Shown: positions 1 through 6,452 of the stretch, one piece after another
Numbering within the stretch: the stretch's first letter is position 1
Layout: every line of letters starts with the position of its first letter
NCBI GenBank assembly: GCA_947624425.1
Contig: CANQKG010000045.1
Location: 1-9,116, forward strand
Reading direction: 5' to 3'
Length of the DNA stretch: 9,116 bases
Origin: an uncultured Clostridia bacterium
GTDB lineage: Bacteria > Bacillota > Clostridia > Oscillospirales > Ruminococcaceae
Notes under the pieces: generated by a model
The model's input: the letters and a program-made list of their open reading frames with translations, nothing else
Database searches by the model: none
Told to the model about the DNA's origin: nothing
Position numbers and translations under genes: made by a program

Positions 1-321
1 CGGCAGTGTATGAAGCGGGCGGAGAACGGAATTGTGATCCAGCATGGAGCATACGGCATGGCCTCCCTGAGACAGGACGCCCTTGATCGCCATATTGAGC
101 GACATGGTGCAGTTGTAGGTGAAAATGACCTGCTCTACGTCGGTATGGAAAAAGTCCGCCAGATCCCGCCGCACCTCAAAAACCATATGAGCCGTTCTCA
201 TCGAGACGGCATGACCGCTTCTTCCCGGATTTCCTCCGTACACCGTGACGGCTTTTCGGACTGCCTCCACCACGCCGGCAGGCTTTGGAAATGTTGTGGC
301 GGCATTGTCAAAATAAATCAA
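1..321 (-). CDS. class V aminotransferase / cysteine desulfurase family protein, N-terminal part (3' end outside window)
   Basis: The N-terminal 107 residues of a PLP-dependent class V aminotransferase are visible; the gene runs off the left edge. Signatures are IYFDNAATTFPKP at the start, GNPGRSGH (30 to 37), FTYNCTMSLNMAIKG (67 to 81) and LDHNSVLRPL (94 to 103), where His96 is the histidine that stacks on PLP. GNPGRSGH and DHNSVLRPL resemble the EF2568-like group of cysteine desulfurase family proteins, seen near selenium metabolism genes, more than housekeeping IscS/NifS. The PLP lysine and catalytic cysteine lie outside the window, so desulfurase or selenocysteine lyase activity cannot be confirmed. 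The start is TTG: AAAGGTG lies 8 bases upstream, and the protein then begins exactly as homologues do. An in-frame GTG at 330 would overlap that ribosome site. The gene probably shares a transcript with DUF3343 and sits behind an unusual pair of hairpins. Confidence 0.92.
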   Translation of the reverse strand, partial: MIYFDNAATTFPKPAGVVEAVRKAVTVYGGNPGRSGHAVSMRTAHMVFEVRRDLADFFHTDVEQVIFTYNCTMSLNMAIKGVLSQGGHAVCSMLDHNSVLRPLHTLP

Positions 322-327
322 GTAAAA

Positions 328-380
328 CACACCTTTCTATGAAACAAAAGGTGCATCAGGATAACCCTTTTGCACCTTTT
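328..380 (-). promoter_or_regulatory. alternative hairpins covering the aminotransferase ribosome binding site
   Basis: On the minus strand AAAAGGTGCA (380 to 371) and TGCACCTTTT (355 to 346) form a perfect 10-base stem with a 15-base loop. The second arm, TGCACCTTT (355 to 347), can instead pair over all 9 positions (seven Watson-Crick, two G-U) with AAAGGTGTG (336 to 328), which is the ribosome binding site of the aminotransferase gene. The two pairings exclude each other. The first hairpin is followed by TTTTGTTT, so it could also work as a weak terminator after DUF3343. The pairing is directly visible; a regulatory role is inference. Confidence 0.5.
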
Positions 381-384
381 CACG

Positions 385-603
385 CTAAAGCTCTATGATC
401 TCACCAATCGGAAAACCCGCCTGCTTCAGCAACGCGGCGACTTCGGATGCGTTTCCCTTTACCTCAACGCCATAACCGCATCCCTGAATTTTCAGGTGTT
501 TGGGTACGCGGTGCACATAGGCTTTGATCCCCTGCTTTGCAAGCCAGGCTTCCGCTTTATACGCGTAAGTGATGGAGCTTAGCATAATGATTTGTTTTGA
601 CAT
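385..603 (-). CDS. DUF3343 (putative Se/S carrier-like) small protein
   Basis: This is a 72-residue cytoplasmic protein resembling the DUF3343 family, which is annotated as putative Se/S carrier-like from its genomic company; no reaction is established. It starts with a beta strand and LSSITYAYKAEAWLAKQGI, typical of the family's ferredoxin-like fold, and carries a single cysteine (Cys41) in QGCGYGVEV, where family members usually keep one Cys. It ends with VAALLKQAGFPIGEIIEL. The chosen ATG at 603 has a strong AAGGTGG ribosome site. The same frame is open to 675, but that extension runs through the LCP terminator and promoter-like sequence and has no family similarity, so I reject it. The class V aminotransferase gene follows after 63 bases; the two are frequent neighbours in anaerobic Firmicutes, which supports a sulfur or selenium transfer role. 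The family call rests on pattern recognition alone. Confidence 0.8.
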   Translation of the reverse strand: MSKQIIMLSSITYAYKAEAWLAKQGIKAYVHRVPKHLKIQGCGYGVEVKGNASEVAALLKQAGFPIGEIIEL

Positions 604-608
604 TATTA

Positions 609-615
609 CCACCTT
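609..615 (-). promoter_or_regulatory. ribosome binding site of DUF3343
   Basis: AAGGTGG lies 5 bases before ATG at 603. It fixes the start of the 72-residue form and argues against the longer open frame beginning at 675. Confidence 0.8.
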
Positions 616-625
616 CCATCTCTCT

Positions 626-654
626 ATCCTATGCGCCGCTTTTTCAAATGTGAA
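626..654 (-). promoter_or_regulatory. candidate promoter for the DUF3343-aminotransferase unit
   Basis: TTCACA (654 to 649; five of six matches to the -35 consensus) and TAGGAT (631 to 626; four of six to the -10) are 17 bases apart on the minus strand. The -35 element begins inside the T tract of the upstream terminator. The predicted start of transcription is near 619, leaving a very short leader of about 16 bases before the DUF3343 ATG. This fits a separate unit directly behind a terminator, but it is a match by eye only. Confidence 0.5.
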
Positions 655-696
655 AGAGAAAAACGGCGCTGTCAAAGCAAATTGACAGCGCCGTTT
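653..696 (-). terminator. intrinsic terminator of the LCP gene
   Basis: A perfect 14-base inverted repeat (661 to 674 with 683 to 696, core GGCGCTGTCA) encloses an 8-base loop. Read on the minus strand it starts 11 bases after the LCP stop codon, and the stem is followed by a T-rich stretch (TTTTTCTCTTT across its end). The GC-rich stem plus T tract is a classic Rho-independent terminator, and it separates the LCP gene from the DUF3343 unit. Confidence 0.92.
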
Positions 697-707
697 CAGG
701 CAAAATA

Positions 708-1964
708 TCAGTCGTCTTCGTCTTCGGAAAGACCGGACGCATCGGGTGAGATATCATCGTAGATAAAATTCTGGATCGATTCCCGAATGGAATCCCAATC
801 CACGTTCAAAGCGACCTCATCATCGCTGATCCAGATATTTCCGGTTCCGACCAGATCCTCATCGCGGGGATACCGAGCCTGCACAAAAGAGATGTCGCCC
901 CGCAGCAGAATACCCGAAAGACTGAGAATATTATCAATGTCGAGTGAAGTTTCCACATATTTGACCAATTTGGTTCCGAGACCGAGGAGGTGCAAGCTGT
1001 CCAGATTGGTGGCCTTTTGGAACAGCTTTTCCATCACAAGACGCTGCCGCTCGGTACGGCCAAAATCGTTGGAGGTTCCGTTGACGGTCGGAACATAACG
1101 AATACGGGCGAACGCGACTGCCTGCATACCGTTCATGTGAACCGTTCCCGACTCCGTCACCTGATACGAGGCTACGTCTTTGATGCCCAGAAGATCACAC
1201 TGCTCTTTGATGGAGCCGTTCATGTGTACCCGTTCCAGCTCGGTGATCTCAATATCGATTCCGTCCACTGCATCGATGATATACTGCATATTTTCAAAAT
1301 CGACCGTAGCATATTCCCGAATGTTAAGCCCAAGCTGTTTGTTTAATGTTTTGACGGCAAGCTCCGGCCCGCCGAAATTGTAAGCGGCATTGATTTTATA
1401 AAGCTGATTGCTGCGCGCTTTGGAACTGTCGATATACACCGCGCAGTCCCGCATAATGGAGGAAATTTTAATTTTGTGATGGGTCTTATCCACGCTCAGA
1501 ATCATAATAGAGTCAGACCGGGAACCGGCGTCGGCATAGATCCCGCTGGATCGGGTGTCCAAGCCGAACAGCGCAATATTGGTGATGCCCTCGGCGTCCC
1601 TGCCGCTTTCCATGACCGCGATCTGTTCGTCATCGGGGAAGCTGCGGGTGCCAAGAACATTCTCATTGATCCAGTTTTTCCCCCAGATCTCAAACGCCAG
1701 CCATCCGAACAGGATCAGCAAAAGAAAAACAGCCAGAATTTTCAGACCCAAATGGCGTTTTTTCTTTTTCTTTTTGCCTCTGGGAGCCGCAGGACGGCGA
1801 GCCGCCTCGGCAGCCAAGCTTTCGATGGAGATGCTTTGCCGGTTTTTGGTGTAGATATCCCGATCGTCGCTGTTATTGCCGCCGCGATCCTGTGAGTAAA
1901 TATCCCGCGATTCAGGTTGATTGATTCTGCCGCGATCCGGCGGTCTGCGATTCGATGTGTCCAA
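708..1964 (-). CDS. LytR-CpsA-Psr (LCP) family cell-wall glycopolymer transferase
   Basis: LCP proteins are membrane-anchored enzymes that move lipid-linked glycopolymers, such as teichoic acids or capsule, onto peptidoglycan outside the cell. The 418-residue protein has a charged cytoplasmic N-terminus, a run of six lysines (64 to 69), one membrane segment (about 73 to 92), and then an extracellular LCP domain (about 126 to 317). Typical residues are visible: Asp136 and Arg138 in GLDTR, Arg149 and Asp151 in SRSDSIM, Arg172 and Asp173 in SIMRD, NAAYNFGG, and the arginine-rich DFGRTERQR (Arg303, 306, 308). These bind metal and the polyprenyl-pyrophosphate substrate in the family. The C-terminus is very acidic (SEDEDD). 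I chose the TTG start because AAGGGG sits 7 bases before it. A longer frame from GTG at 2048 would overlap the spacer of the candidate promoter. The cytoplasmic tail repeats RDIY (20 to 23 and 35 to 38). The exact glycopolymer cannot be told, so no symbol is given. Confidence 0.93.
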   Translation of the reverse strand: MDTSNRRPPDRGRINQPESRDIYSQDRGGNNSDDRDIYTKNRQSISIESLAAEAARRPAAPRGKKKKKKRHLGLKILAVFLLLILFGWLAFEIWGKNWINENVLGTRSFPDDEQIAVMESGRDAEGITNIALFGLDTRSSGIYADAGSRSDSIMILSVDKTHHKIKISSIMRDCAVYIDSSKARSNQLYKINAAYNFGGPELAVKTLNKQLGLNIREYATVDFENMQYIIDAVDGIDIEITELERVHMNGSIKEQCDLLGIKDVASYQVTESGTVHMNGMQAVAFARIRYVPTVNGTSNDFGRTERQRLVMEKLFQKATNLDSLHLLGLGTKLVKYVETSLDIDNILSLSGILLRGDISFVQARYPRDEDLVGTGNIWISDDEVALNVDWDSIRESIQNFIYDDISPDASGLSEDEDD

Positions 1965-1977
1965 ATTGTCACCCCTT
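1962..1977 (-). promoter_or_regulatory. ribosome binding site and TTG start of the LCP gene
   Basis: AAGGGG (1977 to 1972) is followed by 7 bases and TTG (1964 to 1962). This is the only good ribosome site near the N-terminus and decides the start: the 28 extra residues of the longer frame from GTG at 2048 lack a comparable site and do not resemble LCP N-termini. Confidence 0.8.
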
Positions 1978-2036
1978 ATTGAATCAAAAAGCCGAATTAA
2001 AATACGGCGAAGTTGGTCGAAACCTGATACGAAGAT

Positions 2037-2065
2037 AGTGTACCACACGACCGTATAAAAATCAA
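2037..2065 (-). promoter_or_regulatory. candidate housekeeping promoter for the LCP gene
   Basis: On the minus strand TTGATT (2065 to 2060) and TACACT (2042 to 2037) are separated by exactly 17 bases, each matching four of six bases of the sigma-A consensus. Transcription would start near 2030, giving a leader of about 65 bases before the TTG start at 1964. It lies in the 135-base gap after polC, the only sizeable gap in this part of the window. This is a consensus match by eye only. Confidence 0.5.
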
Positions 2066-2099
2066 GAGCAAGAAAAAATTGTTAGAAAAGTGTCAGAAA

Positions 2100-5000
2100 T
2101 CAAAAGGAAAACAAGGTCATCTGGCTTGTTTCGGGGATCCCGTGGAACACGCCCGCTTCCCTCAGCCGGTCGATGACCGACTGGCTGACGCCGGAACGCG
2201 ATTTCACTTCCTCCACCGAAATGTACTCCCCTTTCTCCCCCGCCTGCTGCAGGCTTTCCGCGGCTCCGGCGCCGATCCCGCTCAGGCAGGTAAAGGGCAG
2301 ACGGATCTTCCCTTCCTCGATCTGGTACCGCACCGCATGAGAGCAAAAAAGGTCGACCGGCAGAAACTCGATCCCGCGGCAAAGCGCCTCGTTGAGCACC
2401 AGCAGCACATCGAGCGCTTTATCCTCCATGTCGTCCCGATTCTTCCCCTTTGCCAGCAGTCCTTCAATCTTGGTACGGGCAAGCCCTTTCCCCTGCACAG
2501 CGGCTTCGGCGTCAAAGTTCTCGCCGCGTACCGTGAAATAGGTGGCATAAAATTCCAGCGGATGATAAACTTTATACCAGCCGAGCCTGACCGCCGCAAT
2601 GCAATAAGCCGAGGCGTGTGCCTTCGGGAACATATACTGGATCATACAGCTTTCGATGTACCACTCCGGTACGCCGTGCTCCCGCATGGCGGACAGATGC
2701 TCCTCGGTCAGTTGTGTCCGCGCCTTTCCCTTTCGGGTGATCTCCATGATCTGGAACGCCATCCCCGGTTCAAGTCCCTTATACATCAGGTAGGTCATGA
2801 TACTGTCACGGGTACCGATCACCTCGTCGATGGTGCAGGTGCCGGAATGAATCAGATCCTGCGCGTTTCCCGCCCAGACGTCGGTGCCGTGCGACAGACC
2901 GGAAATTTGAAGCAGGTTGGCAAAGTTCTTGGGCTTTGCCTCTACGAGCATCCGCCTGGTGTTTTCGGTACCCATTTCGGGGAGCGCCAGCGAGCCGGTT
3001 TGGCTGAAAATCTCCTCGGCGCTGAGGTTCAGAACAGCGGGCGAGGTGAACAGGCTGTACACCTTCGGGTCGTTCATCGGAATTTGATCCACCTTGATAC
3101 CGGTCAGATCCTCCAGATGCTTTAAGTGGGTAGGGCCGAGATGCCCCAGCTCGTCCAGCTTCAAAAGGGTATCGTGCATGGCGTTAAAATCAAAATGAGT
3201 GGTGATGATCCCACTGCTTGCTTTGTTCGCAGGATGCTGGATCGGCGTGAAATCGTAGACGTCATACTCCGCCGGTACGACCACCATGCCGCCCGGATGC
3301 TGGCTGGTCGTCCGTTTTACGCCGGTGCAGCCGATGGCAAGCCGGTTTTCCTCGGCACGGTGTACCACCCTGCCCTTTTCCTCCATGTATTTTTTCACAA
3401 AACCGTAGGCAGTCTTGTCCTTAACGGTGCCGATCGTACCGGCCTTGAACACATGATCCTGACCGAACAGCTCGGTGGTGTACTGATGCGCGCGCGCCTG
3501 ATATTCGTCCGCAAAATTCAAGTCGATATCGGGCGCCTTATCGCCGTTGAAGCCGAGGAAGGTCTCGAACGGGATGTCATGTCCGTCACCCCGCATCGGC
3601 TTGCCGCACATCGGGCAGAGCTGATCGGGCAGGTCGTAGCCGGAGCCGTATCTGCCGTCGGTGAAAAACTCATTATATTGGCAATTGCCGCAGATATAGT
3701 GGGGCGGCAGCGGATTGACCTCCGAAATACCTGCCATGGTTGCCGCAAAGGAGGAGCCGACCGAGCCACGGGAGCCCACCATATAGCCGTCCTTCTCGGA
3801 GCGGCGCACCAGCTTTTGGGCGATGATATACAAAACGGCAAATCCGTTTTTGATGATGGAATCAAGCTCCTTGTCCAGCCGCTGCTGTACAATAGGAGGC
3901 AGCGGGTCGCCGTAAATCTCTTTGGCACGGCGGTAGCAGATTTGAGGCAGCTCCTCCTCCGCGCCGGGAATGGTGGGGGTAAAAGTACCCTTCGGGAAGG
4001 CGCGCAGATCGGGATCCACCAAGTCGGCGATCTTATTGGTGTTCTCCACTACCACCTCATATGCCTTTTTCTCACCGAGATAAGAAAACTCCTGCAGCAT
4101 TTCATCGGTGGTACGCAGATAAAGCGGCGCCTGCCTGTCCGCGTCAGGATATCCCTGTCCCGCCTGCAAAACCTCCCGGAAGATGCTGTCCTCCGGCTCC
4201 AGAAAATGGACGTCACAGGTGGCAACCACCGGCTTATTTAGCTTTTCGCCCAGCCGCACGATGGTACGGTTAAACTCCCTTAACTGCTCCTCGCTTTCCA
4301 CAGGGGCGTCCTCACCCCGCAGCAAAAAGGCGTTATTGCCGATCGGCTGAATCTCCAGATAATCGTAAAACGAGGCGATCCTGCAAAGCTCACTCCACGG
4401 CTTTCCCTCCAGAACTGCCTGAAACAGCTCGCCCGCTTCGCAGGCGCTGCCGATGATCAGTCCCTCGCGGTATTTGACCAGCTCGCTTTTGGGAATGCGC
4501 GGCTGCTTTGTATGTCTGCCGGGCGCGCCGAAATAGTGAAGATGGGAAACGGAGATCAGCCGATAGAGATTTTTCAGCCCGGTTTTATTCTTTGCCAGTA
4601 TGATCTGATGAAAGGACGGAAGCTGCTTCGGGTTGTCGTTTCCAAGCTTCCTATCAATCTCGCCGCAGGAAGTCGCGCCGTACTTCTCGGTCATCTGCCG
4701 GATAAAGCAGACAAAGATAGCCGAGAGAATCTCCGCGTCATCGCAGGCGCGGTGATGATTGAAATTGCCTAGCTTTAAATGCTTTGCCACCGTATCCAGC
4801 TTGTGATTGGATAAATCGGGCAAAAGTTTTCTTGCCAGCACCACCGTGTCGATGGCGGTATCGGGGCAGGAAAGCCCATGCCGCTCTGCCACGGCGCTCA
4901 AAAAGCCCATATCGAACGGGGCGTTATGCGCCACACAAACGGCGTCGCCGCAAAAATCCATAAACATTTGCAGCGCTTCCGCTTCACCGGGCGCGTTTGC

Positions 5001-6434
5001 CACCATACTGTCAGTGATGCCGGTCAGCTCCACGATCCGCGCGGGGATCGGTCTGCCGGGATTGACAAAGGTATTAAACCGCTCGGTTACTATACCGTCC
5101 ACCAGCCGTACCGCGCCGATCTCGGTCAAAGAGTCCTTCTTCGGGTTAAGGCCGGTCGTTTCGGTATCAAATACGACATACTCTCCCGAAAGCGGAATGT
5201 CCTTCGGACCGGTAACGGCGGCAGTGCCGTCATCCACAAAGTAGGCTTCCACACCGTAGAGAATATGAAACGGGTCGTCCGGGTCCTTTTTGCGGTATTC
5301 GTCCACCAGATACATGGCGTCCGGGAAAGCCTGCACCACGCCGTGATCGGTGATGGCGACTGCCCGGTGTCCCCAGTCATGCGCGCGCTGCACCAGCTTT
5401 TTCACATCGGTCATCCCGTCCATTTCGGACATATTGGTGTGAAGATGCAGTTCCACCCGCTTTTCATGCGCGGTATCCTGCCGCCGCTTCCGACTGACCT
5501 GTATCACCGAATCACAGCGGATCATATAGCTGTGGATGTATTGGTCATATTCTACACGGCCGTGCAGAACCACCGTGTCACCGACCTTGAGCTCGGACAG
5601 ATGGTTTGTCTGCTTGCTGTTCACAACGATTTTCGCATCATAGGAGCCGGTATAATCGGTAAGCTGAAACGAGAAAATGTTCAGCTTGCCGTCCTTTGCC
5701 ACCCGTTTTTCGAACGCAAAAATATCACCCCAAACCGTTACATCCTCTTCCTCGCCGGTCAGAGAGCCGATCGGCGTTGTCGGCGTATTGATTGCCTTTC
5801 CAAACAAAAGCCTTGCGCCCTTGGAAGAAAACGCAGGCTGTGTGAAATCCATCGTCACGGTTTTGGGCGCGTTTGTGGTTTTTGAAGGTGCAATCACCGT
5901 TACGGAAGAAGGCGGCGTTTCGGGCGTCACCGGTTGAACCGGCGCAGGAGCCGGAACCGGCTTTCCCGTGAGCAGGACGGAAACGGAAAGAGAGAACCAC
6001 TCAAAGATCAACTCGGCGATTTTTTTCTCCACATCTGCCTGAGCCAGAATCGGAAGGCCGCCGTGCTTTAAGTCGATATGCAGCGTTTGACCGTCATAAT
6101 CCGCCTCGGCATCGGAGAAATATCCGTTGACCACACCGACCCGCCGCTTCATCTCATCGATAAGAGCGGGCAGGCATTCGGCGGAAAAAAGGGTGGGCAG
6201 ATAGCGCGGCAGGATCAAAAAGCGGGACAAGCCCAAAAGCTCTGCCAGACGCTGTTCGCAGGCCTTCTTTGCTGCCGGCTCCAAGAGTGCGGACAATGTA
6301 AGCCCTACGGTGACAGACGGTGGGTCATCCTCCTTATGTAAAAACAAAAGCCGTGCATCGGCAAGAGGCGAAAACAGCTTGTCCTCCCCGATGGCAGGGG
6401 CAAAAATATCATAAAACAGCGGCGTATGCTCCAC
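2100..6434 (-). CDS. polC: DNA polymerase III alpha subunit, PolC type (Gram-positive)
   Basis: PolC is the replicative DNA polymerase of Firmicutes, with a built-in proofreading exonuclease. The 1444 residues match the family length and domain order: N-terminal domain (about 1 to 155), Pro-rich linker (159 to 176), OB-fold (about 230 to 312), first part of the PHP domain (HLHT at 330 to 333, TDHG, YGVE), and an inserted DEDDh exonuclease (Asp423 and Glu425 in FDTETTG, Asp508 in HNAPFD, His561 and Asp566). The rest of PHP follows (CDVHF at 740), then a four-cysteine zinc site (Cys915, 918, 940, 943). The palm has catalytic aspartates in PDIDLNF (Asp969, Asp971) and LLKLDELGH (Asp1094). The C-terminus QMTLF (1438 to 1442) is a sliding-clamp binding motif of the QLSLF type. 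The start is GTG with AAAGGAAAG upstream, 18 bases after the ispG stop. One oddity is HLGPT after the third Asp, where B. subtilis has HDDPT. All catalytic residues I can check are present, so it should be active. Confidence 0.98.
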   Translation of the reverse strand: MEHTPLFYDIFAPAIGEDKLFSPLADARLLFLHKEDDPPSVTVGLTLSALLEPAAKKACEQRLAELLGLSRFLILPRYLPTLFSAECLPALIDEMKRRVGVVNGYFSDAEADYDGQTLHIDLKHGGLPILAQADVEKKIAELIFEWFSLSVSVLLTGKPVPAPAPVQPVTPETPPSSVTVIAPSKTTNAPKTVTMDFTQPAFSSKGARLLFGKAINTPTTPIGSLTGEEEDVTVWGDIFAFEKRVAKDGKLNIFSFQLTDYTGSYDAKIVVNSKQTNHLSELKVGDTVVLHGRVEYDQYIHSYMIRCDSVIQVSRKRRQDTAHEKRVELHLHTNMSEMDGMTDVKKLVQRAHDWGHRAVAITDHGVVQAFPDAMYLVDEYRKKDPDDPFHILYGVEAYFVDDGTAAVTGPKDIPLSGEYVVFDTETTGLNPKKDSLTEIGAVRLVDGIVTERFNTFVNPGRPIPARIVELTGITDSMVANAPGEAEALQMFMDFCGDAVCVAHNAPFDMGFLSAVAERHGLSCPDTAIDTVVLARKLLPDLSNHKLDTVAKHLKLGNFNHHRACDDAEILSAIFVCFIRQMTEKYGATSCGEIDRKLGNDNPKQLPSFHQIILAKNKTGLKNLYRLISVSHLHYFGAPGRHTKQPRIPKSELVKYREGLIIGSACEAGELFQAVLEGKPWSELCRIASFYDYLEIQPIGNNAFLLRGEDAPVESEEQLREFNRTIVRLGEKLNKPVVATCDVHFLEPEDSIFREVLQAGQGYPDADRQAPLYLRTTDEMLQEFSYLGEKKAYEVVVENTNKIADLVDPDLRAFPKGTFTPTIPGAEEELPQICYRRAKEIYGDPLPPIVQQRLDKELDSIIKNGFAVLYIIAQKLVRRSEKDGYMVGSRGSVGSSFAATMAGISEVNPLPPHYICGNCQYNEFFTDGRYGSGYDLPDQLCPMCGKPMRGDGHDIPFETFLGFNGDKAPDIDLNFADEYQARAHQYTTELFGQDHVFKAGTIGTVKDKTAYGFVKKYMEEKGRVVHRAEENRLAIGCTGVKRTTSQHPGGMVVVPAEYDVYDFTPIQHPANKASSGIITTHFDFNAMHDTLLKLDELGHLGPTHLKHLEDLTGIKVDQIPMNDPKVYSLFTSPAVLNLSAEEIFSQTGSLALPEMGTENTRRMLVEAKPKNFANLLQISGLSHGTDVWAGNAQDLIHSGTCTIDEVIGTRDSIMTYLMYKGLEPGMAFQIMEITRKGKARTQLTEEHLSAMREHGVPEWYIESCMIQYMFPKAHASAYCIAAVRLGWYKVYHPLEFYATYFTVRGENFDAEAAVQGKGLARTKIEGLLAKGKNRDDMEDKALDVLLVLNEALCRGIEFLPVDLFCSHAVRYQIEEGKIRLPFTCLSGIGAGAAESLQQAGEKGEYISVEEVKSRSGVSQSVIDRLREAGVFHGIPETSQMTLFSF

Positions 6435-6452
6435 GGTATATCTTTCCTTTCG

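Noticed and set aside
10..342. Plus-strand open frame of 110 codons at the left edge.
   Set aside because: Opposite strand of the class V aminotransferase start, whose translation matches its family clearly.
604..675. 24-residue N-terminal extension of DUF3343.
   Set aside because: It would begin inside the terminator hairpin and run through the promoter-like region; the ATG at 603 has a strong ribosome site and a family-like N-terminus.
1757..1777. A-rich run encoding six lysines in the LCP gene as a programmed frameshift or phase-variable tract.
   Set aside because: The run is interrupted by G bases, the frame does not fit a slippery heptamer, and the downstream frame is intact and needed for the LCP domain.
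1965..2048. 28-residue N-terminal extension of the LCP protein from GTG.
   Set aside because: The GTG lies in the spacer of the candidate promoter, so the codon would be upstream of the transcript start; no good ribosome site.
2066..2099. T-rich stretch after polC as an intrinsic terminator.
   Set aside because: No convincing stem precedes the T run.
2079..4241. Long plus-strand open frames of 348 and 371 codons back to back opposite polC (2079 to 3125 and 3126 to 4241).
   Set aside because: They lie wholly antisense to a PolC with all domains intact, have shadow-like composition and no recognisable domain; they arise from the codon bias of polC.
4878..5885. Plus-strand open frame of 335 codons.
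   Set aside because: Antisense to the exonuclease, PHP and OB regions of polC; no domain recognised.
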